This document shows positions 15,476 to 26,820 of a stretch of 64,000 nucleotides of DNA, piece by piece. This DNA comes from Echiichthys vipera. Lineage: Eukaryota; Chordata; Actinopteri; Perciformes; Trachinidae. A program made the position numbers and the translations under genes. Location of the stretch: positions 15,581,360 through 15,645,359 of the forward strand of contig OY829647.1 in assembly GCA_963691815.1 (NCBI GenBank), given 5' to 3'. Below the pieces are notes generated by a model. The model was not told the origin of the DNA, searched no databases, and was given only the letters and a program-made list of their open reading frames with translations. How positions within the stretch are numbered: the stretch's first letter is position 1; the number at the start of each line of letters is the position of its first letter.

Positions 15476-16482
15476 TTAGACTTTGTAATTCCAGCGTAAA
15501 ATCATCCCATGGTCTTTTTCGACGCATGCACGCATCAAATAAGCCATTGAGACAGATTTTTTTGTTTAATAACTGTTAACCGAGATATCCTGCAGAGTTG
15601 CTAACAGCCGGATGTGGCTGATTAGCTCGGGGCAGTACGGTGAAGGCATTATGTCATATATCATGTCTTTTTTAACCACTAATACTGCTCAAAAAAATAC
15701 ACCAAACCTCTGCACATAAAACGAAGCACCAACAACGTAGTTAGCGAACCCAGAGTTTATTAAAGTATTTTGAAAGACTTACCTACTGGCCCCGGTACCA
15801 GCTCCTCTCGTAGTAAAGTCCATTTAAGTCAATTACCAAATGCAATCCATTGATGCTATATTTAGGAATCGGCCGCATCTTCCAATTTATTCTGGGGGCA
15901 TGGAAAAAAAGTGTCCGGTATAGTGTATTTGATGAGGGATGTGGAATCCGCCATAGCAGTCACACAGCATGTTGCGGTATTCAATGATTCCAGGCCACGG
16001 AAAAAATATCACTTTCTTGACAGCATAAACATTCTTCTTCGGTACCCATGTGCTCACAATATCCGCAGGCACGCCAAAAAACGCCTGCACACCAAGACTG
16101 ATGCTATGTCTACCTGTAGCCCCTTGCAGTAACACACGCCCCCACCCCCTTGCGTGACATTTCAAAACTTTTAATAAACTCAGGGTGCAATAACTATGTT
16201 GTTGGTGATTTTGTTTTTTATGTGAAGGGATACTTATCATGCTGCTTCAGTGTTTTGGTGTTATTTTGAGCAGCATTAGTGGCTAAAGCTGTTTTAATGC
16301 CTTCACCTTACTGCCCCAAGCTAATCATTGTTAGCCACATATGGATGTTGGCAACTGTTAGCAACTCTCCGGGATATCTCCGTTAATACAAGAAAAAACT
16401 GTCTCGATGGCTTATTTGATGTGTGCAAACATCGAAAAAGACCGTGGGATGATTTTACGCTGGATTTACACTTTAGAATGCT
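15476..16482. mobile_element. long-inverted-repeat (foldback-type) DNA element
   Basis: The left arm (about 15483-15705) and right arm (about 16252-16475) are reverse complements over roughly 220 bp with scattered substitutions and small indels. Matched blocks in order are CCAGCGTAAAATCATCCCA, AAATAAGCCAT, GAGATATCC, GAGTTGCTAACAG, GGGGCAGTA and GGTGAAGGCATTA. The unique middle of about 550 bp contains AG|GTAAGT on the minus strand near 15780 and no transposase motif. I cannot assign a superfamily and found no clear target-site duplication, so end coordinates are approximate. Confidence 0.8.
15887..16240 (-). other. open frame in the core of the long-inverted-repeat element
   Basis: A 117-codon frame runs through the non-repeat centre. 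I recognise no domain. Its stretch reading GVQAFFGVPADIVSTWVPKK could be a worn coding segment carried by the element, but a chance frame is equally possible. I do not claim a gene. Confidence 0.2.
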
Positions 16483-17662
<1,180 letters not shown>

Positions 17663-17923
17663 CAACAAGAGACCTTAGCATGGTGATTTATGGTATAGCA
17701 GTGGAGCACATTTACAGTTTCCTGTATTCTCTGACATCTGCACCTTGTGTACTGAGGGAGAAGGACCCTATCCTCCAGGGGATGAGGAGAGTGGAAGGGG
17801 GCACAAAGGGGGCCGCAGGTCTCACTTGTAATTGGGGAGTGGAATGAGAACATGCGGTCGGGAAAAGTAGAAATGGTCATAGAGGGAGGAGTGGGTCAAA
17901 TTTCAAGATGGATTTTCCCTTGT

Positions 17924-17929
<6 letters not shown>

Positions 17930-17955
<26 letters not shown>

Positions 17956-17958
17956 GGC

Positions 17959-18023
<65 letters not shown>
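17930..18023. repeat. (GT)n microsatellite
   Basis: GT array interrupted once by GGGCGTAT; second of the local cluster. A minor 14-bp GT run follows at 18088-18101. Confidence 0.96.
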
Positions 18024-18024
<1 letters not shown>

Positions 18025-18215
18025 CGTGAGATGGCTGGATGGTAAGCGATAGTGGCTTGATTGAGGGCAATACAGAGCGTTCAGAGGTGTGTGTGTGTGT
18101 GAATCTTGAAGGATGTAACACCAGGGCAATATCAGTGGCAATATTGGTGGCCTAAGAAGGGGCTTGAGTGAGCAAGACCTTGGGGAGTTTGTTTCCCCCC
18201 CTCCCTTACTCTCTT

Positions 18216-19600
<1,385 letters not shown>

Positions 19601-19659
19601 CCATTTTCACAAACATATTCTCTTTCGCACGCATCCAGAGATTGTCCATGTCAGACAAT

Positions 19660-19862
19660 TGTCCATTGGTAGAGTGTGCAGGAGGCAGGACATGACGTGG
19701 ATTACACTGCAGTCAAGTAGCCAGTTTGTAATCTGGTTAGAAACAACCAAGTCAACCAAGTCTTTTGCCACTCCTTGAATTTGTCTGACAATTTCGACGT
19801 CTGCCTTTAATGACAGAGGTTTCCGAATCTCGTCATCTCCAGCATTTTTGTTGCCATCTTTG
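19660..19862. repeat. dispersed repeat, family B, copy 1
   Basis: Collinear with a second copy at 62.23-62.44 kb in the same orientation. Both carry GTAGAGTGTGCAGGAGGCAG, then an AACAACCA word, then CCTTGAATTTGTCTGACAAT about 105 bp later. A minus-strand frame (19607-19951) spans it but has no recognised domain. Diverged copies of an unnamed interspersed element. Confidence 0.6.
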
Positions 19863-20278
19863 TTCAAAACACTCTTCTTCTTCCTCCTTCGCTCAGAGCT
19901 TTGTTTTCTATTTATTTTGCGCCAGCCGCATGATAGTAACATCATCAACATGCCTATTCCCTCAGGGTGGATCCTCCAGACAATGACCTGCTCTATTCAC
20001 ACATGGGTCAAATCGGTCATTACATGGACCTTGTATTAGGGAGCTGGCATTTGATAGCCAATCCAACTGATTGAGGCATTTGCGTTCTCTCACACAGCTC
20101 ATGTTAATATTACACACAGGGATGGTGGCCTAAACTACGATACTTAGATTGAAATTAGTCTTTAGATATAAGATGAATGATACAAACGGAATGAGAACGA
20201 GAAGAAGAGTAAAAGGAAGAAAAGGATAAGTTGTAAAACAAGCCAGGCTGATGGAATCCAAAGACGACAGCCTGAGGC
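19863..20278. other. unique non-coding stretch
   Basis: Nothing recognised; ends at the target-site duplication of the next element. Confidence 0.4.
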
Positions 20279-20844
20279 GTCTTTTTCTAAACTGACTCTC
20301 GCCAGATGACTTTCATTCCACCTTGCTTCCGTCTTGACTCCGCCTAGCTCCACTCAACCATCTGGATTCGCTCCATAGGAAAGTGATTCTAGGGGCCACA
20401 AAAAATGGTCAGGCAAATCAGGACCACTGGGCAAGATTTTATAGATGTGATGTAGCAGAGAAACGACTGTGGCAGCTCGCATCGAGGAAGCAGACGTCAA
20501 CATTGATGCAGCTATTTCATCCGTGTTGTCCAATCTAGCAAATATTTATTTTTTAAAAGAACACCAGAGAAATGCTCTGAAGGCTTTTGTTGGTGGAAAC
20601 CATGTCGGCTGTTCTGTTTGGCTTTTTCCTGCGTTGCTCTCATCAGGGTCACGGGTTGGTTTCGAAGTGAGTGGTTGAAGTAGCACGGCAATAAAGGTGA
20701 CGAACAGGTGGTTTATCCAATCATATGCAAAAAAATTTGAATGGCCCAGCCTCATGAAATCGCTTCCCAGTTGAGCGATACAAGGTAGATGAGGGAAGCA
20801 AGGCGGAATAAAATTCATCTGGCGAGAGTCAGGTTAGTCTTTTT
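20279..20844. mobile_element. non-autonomous DNA transposon with 8-bp target duplication
   Basis: Flanked by identical 8-bp direct repeats GTCTTTTT (20279-20286 and 20837-20844). The 550-bp element (20287-20836) has inverted ends of about 45 bp: left CTGACTCTCGCCAGATGA from 20292, and right its reverse complement ending at 20832, followed inward by ATTCC-CCTTGCTTCC. An 8-bp duplication fits hAT, P and some less common superfamilies; the ends are not the classic hAT CAGGG type. It lacks a full transposase but carries the small frame listed next. Confidence 0.8.
20469..20678 (+). pseudogene. helicase-like N-terminal fragment inside the 20.3-20.8 kb transposon
   Basis: A 69-codon frame. Its middle (residues about 27-44) reads FLKEHQRNALKAFVGGNHV, which resembles the segment just before the Walker A motif of RecQ-type superfamily 2 helicases (L-K-x-x-Q-x-x-A-L-x-x-F-x-x-G-x-D-V). 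The expected P-T-G-x-G-K-S/T does not follow, so the reading is broken or truncated there. It is probably a remnant of coding sequence from the autonomous parent or a captured fragment. The similarity is short and recalled by eye. Confidence 0.4.
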
Positions 20845-21448
20845 GTGGCTCAGCAGCAAATTCCCCAGAGATGGACTGTATGCTCACTTATTGGACATCA
20901 TGAAAACTGTCGCTAAGTTCAGGCTCAGTTTGAGATAATGTAGCCATGCCTCCCCTAAACACATAAAACGCATAACACACCCTTCAGTGAAGCCCCTTCT
21001 GTGCTGTTTTACTGTTGCTCTCATTCAGGTGTAACAGCTCATTTCCAAACGCGACCCATTGCCTGAGGGAAGGGAGGTTGGAGGTGTGTTGTGGCCTATC
21101 ATTGTACAGATAAGGGTAAATACAGTACAAAGGAGGGAGCTGAAATATTGATGAGGGTCTGACACGGAGCCTGCAGCTCTGTAGCCTGGCGACTATATGA
21201 GGTGCTTTATCATCTCTGGCTATAATTTAGCGGTAGAAAGAGAGAGAGGCCCTCAGGGCAGATTACAGGAGCCAGCAGCTACACTCCTGCTCCAACCAAG
21301 GACCTCCCATGATGCCTCACAGACTGAAACAGAGAATTGTAAGAACTCTTTTTTCCCCCGTCATGCATCAATTGGACATAATTTATCCTTCAAAAGTCTT
21401 TCTCCACTGGGACTGATTTCAGCAATATGTCTGGATAGTGCCCAGCTA
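20845..21448. other. unique non-coding stretch
   Basis: No gene or repeat recognised. Confidence 0.4.
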
Positions 21449-21454
21449 CACACA

Positions 21455-21522
<68 letters not shown>
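21449..21522. repeat. (CA)n microsatellite
   Basis: CA array with one TACA interruption. Confidence 0.96.
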
Positions 21523-21523
<1 letters not shown>

Positions 21524-24500
21524 TCCTTCAAATACGTATAATCAATCTCATCAAATTTGACTGGTGAGTGGAACAGACAAAGTTTTGATTTCTACATCAT
21601 TTCCACAAAAATACGTGGCAGCCGAAAGGGATTCATTCATTTCCCGCAAAAACAACAAAGACATTGCCTGGGTTGGAAGGGCTGGAGGCAGGACTGTCTG
21701 TGAAACAAAAAATGCCACAGATTTTGTTACCTTTCATTTTATGGAAATGAGACTTCATTTTTGGAGTTACCCATTATCCTGTGGCTGTTGGCTCAGTTTG
21801 ATTCGGAGATGTTCCCCAGGCTCTTCAATTTGTAATTTTGCACTTTTACCAACATAAGATGCTTTGACATCAGGACACAGCTCGCTCTGCAACACATTTT
21901 CAACATTGCTCTCATTTACATATTTAGCGTAATCATTCCTTGTCGAGCTGCCCATGACAATGACCATGTTGTGAAATGAGCGGCGGTGCCTGTGCCAATG
22001 AGACATGTGGGCACAAGGGCACGTTGGCTTGCCAGTTGGCAGGGCGGAGAGGCCTGGGTCAATGACTGAAATCAAATAAGTCAGTGGTTGTGTTGGAGGG
22101 AAGGAGAGAAGAAGCAGAAAAGGAGGGAAGGAGAGATGGAGTGAGGAATTAAAAGACAGAAAGTTAGGAGGTGTGAGAGAGAGATGGGTTTGATAGGGTA
22201 ACTGGAGGGTTTTGGGGGAAAAGGGGGAGGCTCAGAGACTAGAACCTGTGCACCGTGTCACTCCGCTCTACGCACTCCGCTCTACGCACTCCCATTTAGG
22301 TCTGTTAATTAGTACAAGGCTACATAGAGGGAGATTGACGAGTGTGTTGCCATGAGACGACTTGGCTGCTAATTAAGACGAGCTCTGGGAGAGAGGGGGA
22401 CGAATCTGTGTGAGCGAGTGCACGCTCGCATGAATAACCTTTTGCATAAATCTGTGTGTGTTTTTGTGCTTGTGTATCTGTGTTGTGTTAGTACACGTGA
22501 GCGTGTATGTATTTAGAGAGTGCAGGGGGTTAACAGTCGTACAGGAGAGGAGGGGTTGATGGGAGTAGTTGTTGTAATCTATAGGGGTACCCTCGTGAAA
22601 CAGTCGTGGAAGGTGGAGAGGGAAAAATCTGTTATTTTGCGTAATTACCTCTCTGACTGTCAGTGATTGCTTTGTTTATTAGAGGTAGAGGGGTAAATGA
22701 GCTCCTGGTGGTTTGACTTATACGTCTCTGCTATTCCTCGTGTCTGTATTTGCCATTTGGCATGTTTGCCTCGTGGTCTTCTTTGTTAACGTACAGCAGA
22801 CGGTTGGGATATTAGCAATGTGGTAAGAAAATTTAACCTCATTCAGTTTGACAGTGTGTAAAAAAGTAGAGGACAATGTCTCATAATAAGTCAATTCAGC
22901 CTCTTAACTTTCTGAATTGAAAATAACAATCAGGGTAGACTCAAAATGAAGTACAGCAGTCAGATTTTGTGTAAGATCATAACTGCCTACTTGCTGAGTA
23001 TCCACTTGAGGTAAAGAAAATATACTCACTGAATATGGTTCAGGAAGCTGTAATCTATGTCAAGAGACTCTACCACAAAAACAGCATTTATGTACATGCA
23101 AATGCTGTTAATATTGCAGTAATACATGGTATATATGTTTACCATCCTACATACTTAGTTTTTATAATTTTCTTTGCCCACAGTGTTTCACAGATAGGGA
23201 GATGTTTTCCTTTACAGAAGGGCATGACCTTTCAGTCTCTGTTCCCTTCGTTTGCAAAATGACTCATTCTGTCCATGCAGCAATGGATTGTGGGAGATGA
23301 GTGTGTGGCATAAAAGTTGAAGGATAACAAATTAATCTTGGAATTGGAATCTGTCCTTGTTGTGAATGTCCAACATGTTCAAGGCATTTCACCAATAGAA
23401 ATATTCATCTGCTGACAAACATATTCAGCAAACTGTACCTCTAGGACCACTGAAATGCTTCTGTTGTCCTCACAGTCATAGTAGCTACGACAACAGAACT
23501 CCATTAGGTTTCACAAGCACCTTGTGAATATGGGGCTTATTTTAGTATGAGTAGCTTACCTGGCTCATTAGAGAGTTAAATTTACGATGACACACAAGGG
23601 ACTGTTGCTTCAACACGTGGCATATACTACAGCGACAAAGCAGTACTATTTTCTATTGTTTGGTTTCAAGTAAACTCTTAAATCATAGTTTTTGTGTCCT
23701 TCCTCTGTAAATTGTCATTTGTTATACTGCAAGCACAGCATATGCAGATTTTTGTCTTTTGCCTCACTCTCCATTTCGTTCTCTCTTTTTCCTTTTCTCT
23801 GTCTTTCACTCTCACACATGCTCAAAGTGAAAGTGCCAAATGACCTTCAGTTGTCCCTTTCTCCTCCATTTCGCTCTTTCTGTTGTCTTCTAAAAATAGA
23901 GCCCTCCCACCCCCCCAATCATCAGAGGAGTGCTGTGGCTCGCCCTGTGGGCACAGGCTTTGGCAAGAGGGTGCCAGAGATGAGCCTAATTAACTCATTG
24001 AGAAGGAAAGAGCAAGGGAGGTGGAGGAGGAGGAGGTGGAGGAGGAAGAGAGGGACAGAGGCAGGGGGTGGGTGAATAATGACAGAGAGACGCAGAGGGT
24101 GAAAGACAGTGGCGCGAAGAGGAAGACATTGGGGAGGAAGAGGAGATAATGAGAAGGAGGGGTCAGAGATGGAGAAGAGGAGAGGCGAAGCGAGGTCTCT
24201 GGGGTGAGGATATAGTAGTGAACAAGGCAGATGGAGAGTGATGGAGAGGAGCACTAATTAGACGTAGGACCAAAGCCCCTTCTCACTTTACATGGTGGTA
24301 GAGGGGGAATGGAAGAAAGGAGGAATGGAGATAGATGGGTCGGGCGGCTGCAGCGCCAAGATATGAAAAGGAAATATGTAATCTTCAATATAGAGAGAGC
24401 GAGCCCAGTGACGGCAATCTAGCCAACTCAATTAGCCCACGTCTATAAAACAAACTGCTCTTAATCGCCTCTGTCAGACACTCATAGGCAAATGAACTGG

Positions 24501-25009
24501 CTGCTTCCTGAAGGGAGGTGGAGGAGAGATAACCATAAAGATGTAGACACCCCATCACCACCACCACCACCACCACTACTACTCCACCTCTCCTGGCACT
24601 TATCTGACGTCCATTCAGGGTGCTTAAAAAGCATATTTAATCCATTCTTGCTCGCTTTTTCACTCAGCATGTTCATTTTATTAACCTTCTCTTATTTATC
24701 ATGTTTCTCAACATATATTACCTCTGCATTTTTTCTCCTCTGTCATCTCATTTATTCCTGTCTACCTTCTTCAAGGTAAACTGTCACAGTGAAAAACAAT
24801 TTAAGCCTTTCATGTTTTTCTCTTTCAGCGCAATATTCTTTTCTATTCTAGTAATGCTTCAATCAAAAGTTTTTTCTTATACTTCTATTCACATATTTGT
24901 ATGTATTGACTTTACTATCTGAATTCCTGCCCATTATTAAAGTTCAAGTACATACCTTTCTATGTTGTTTTATTCATATTTGCTGAAATTCTCACTTCCA
25001 TCAAAAAGA
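21523..25009. other. unique non-coding stretch with purine-rich blocks
   Basis: Purine-rich plus-strand blocks lie at 22085-22220 and 24000-24340. A duplicated ACTCCGCTCTACGC unit sits at about 22260-22290, and a short (ACC)n run at about 24554-24575. Sequence at 22290-22400 and 24395-24495 has AT-core words (TTAATTAGT, CTAATTAAGA, CTCAATTAGCC) typical of conserved developmental enhancers. No exon recognised. Confidence 0.4.
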
Positions 25010-25222
25010 TTCCACCCTGACCAACCTAAGACAACCAATCAGCGCAGAGGAGTCTCTGATGCAGCGTCAATAACTGCTTGTGAATGCCGAACAAACTGTG
25101 AAACTAGGCAATGCTAATCAAATATGAATCAAGATTCTGTTACTGTATTGTCTATTTCTTGCCTATTGTCTATAAGTGTCTTCAGAAACATATTTACTTA
25201 CCTCACCTTTTAGCTGTAAAAT
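25010..25222. mobile_element. probable MITE fragment
   Basis: From about 25010 to the TTTTAGCTGTAAAATG words at 25208-25223 the sequence resembles part of a common teleost non-autonomous DNA element, apparently interrupted at the right by the LINE fragment. Identification is from memory; no inverted ends are visible. Confidence 0.3.
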
Positions 25223-25855
25223 GTTGGGTTCCCATTTCATCAATCTGGCTCCTAACTTTGACATTCTCAGCCGCCTTTGAAAGTGGCTCCCACTATGACC
25301 TTAAGACTTCCAGCCAATTCTCGGCGCAGATGTTCCTGCACACTATGCCAGCCACTTGTTTATGGCGTTCCAAGTATGCCGTAACTGCCAGCATCTTACA
25401 CCCTTACACACTGTTATGTGCTGGACTGTCTCAGGGGCATCTTTACACAGCCTGCACCTGTGGTACTCTCTGGTACTGTAGACCTCCGTCTCTATTGATC
25501 TTGTGCTTACCGCCTGTTCTTGTGCAGCCATGATTAGTGCCTCTCTACTGTCTTTCAGACCAGCTTCTCCAGCTACTGGTAAGATTTCTCGATATCAGCC
25601 ACTTCTTCTATCTTTCAGTGGTACATGCCATGCAGGGACTTCCTTCCATGATGGCTCCTTCTCTCCCCCTGCCTCCTCATTATTGGGTTTCGGCTACCTG
25701 AGATATGTACTTATCAGGTCATCACTTGGGGCCGTCTTCCTGATGTACTCTTGGATCTTTGTTGTTTCATCCTGGATAGTGGCTCTGATGCTCATGAGTC
25801 CTCGGAGAGTAGAGTGTGCTCACGTTGTAGATCTAAGAATCACACTCTTGGAGTG
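25223..25855 (-). pseudogene. decayed C-terminal part of a LINE with zinc knuckle (R2-like group)
   Basis: Read on the minus strand, the pieces in order are an ATIQDETTKIQEYIRK-type segment (about 25801-25760), then a region with an in-frame stop and a frameshift. Next comes the intact 62-codon frame 25343-25531 (MAAQEQAVSTRSIETEVYS, then CRLCKDAPETVQHITVC). After another shift comes an AYLERHKQVAGIVCRNICAE-like block down to about 25270, with a stop. C-x2-C-x8-H-x3-C fits the CCHC knuckle between reverse transcriptase and restriction-like endonuclease in R2/R4/NeSL-type LINEs. The catalytic RT core and endonuclease are absent, so the piece is truncated at both ends and dead. Confidence 0.65.
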
Positions 25856-26376
25856 AACCATCACAGTGAGCTTCAACGTGTGGGCAATGAAAGAGCCTCA
25901 CTTGTCCCCTCTTCATTACTACCAGTCAGGAGCCCTTGAGCAAGGCTTACATCCACACCGATAGCATCTCCCAGCCGTCTAATGAGACTTCCCTCTAGCT
26001 AGATGATGTCATCATCACCTTACCCTTTTAAAAGACTAATCAGGCGCTTCCTTGTCAGATTTTGACCCTTTACGATTAATATCTTACAACATTCATGCTG
26101 ATTGTCAGTTAGATCTACAAACAAAATCATGTTTCCGGAGCTTTCTTGGCGCCGATGCTCAGCTGGCATCAGATCAGACAGTGGTTGTACTGGCCCGCTT
26201 CCAGGTGTGATTGTATTTAACTGCCTTTCTCAATTTAGTTTTCCACTTCGGGTGGCATCCCATCAATATGGGTAGGATTCCAAGAAGGGTCAAGACTTTT
26301 GTCTGCAAACATTGACCTGACTATCGAGTCCTGCACCTCCACCACCTCCTGACAAAAACCCATTGTTGGGATCAGG
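25856..26376. other. junction sequence between the two LINEs
   Basis: No domain recognised. It could hold a further decayed part of the minus-strand LINE or the 5' UTR of the plus-strand LINE. The exact 5' end of the latter cannot be fixed without a consensus. Confidence 0.35.
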
Positions 26377-26820
26377 ATGCAGAGTCAGAGTTTAATTCAC
26401 CTCTCTGCGCTGCCCTTACCGCAAGCACACAGCAAGCATAGCTGCAGTCTTACACAACTCTCCGCGAGCTCTGTGGATCACTTTACAGCTCAGTATCCTA
26501 TACAAACGCTGTGTGCCCCACGATCATCTACATTAATTAAATCAAAAATGAACAGAAGAGGAGCTATACAGAAAAACTTGATGCAAATCAACACCAAATC
26601 TGCGATAATGCAACAAAATCAGAGAATAAAATGTGGACTTTTAAACATCAGATCTCTGTCATCTAAAGCTGTATTAATAAATGATCTGATATCAGATAAC
26701 CATATTGATGTTCTCTGTCTGACTGAAACCTGGCTGCGTCCCGAAGAATATGTTAGCCTAAATGAATACTCATATTCCTCGAGGCAGTGGTCGAGGAGGA
26801 GGCGTTGCAGCTATTTATGA
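26377..26820 (+). pseudogene. L2 LINE ORF, 5' part (start of endonuclease), out of frame
   Basis: A 147-codon frame. Its usable part (to about residue 129, near 26763) carries the N-terminus and first endonuclease motifs: KCGLLNIRSLSSK with the conserved Asn, and LCLTETWL with the catalytic Glu. After LNE the frame turns into Arg/Ser-rich nonsense and stops at 26818. The continuation of the protein (NTHIPRGSGRGGG...) is in the next frame. The join lacks residues usually found between these motifs, so a short deletion not divisible by three near 26760 is the likely cause. The start codon is arbitrary; 26548 is an alternative. Confidence 0.75.
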
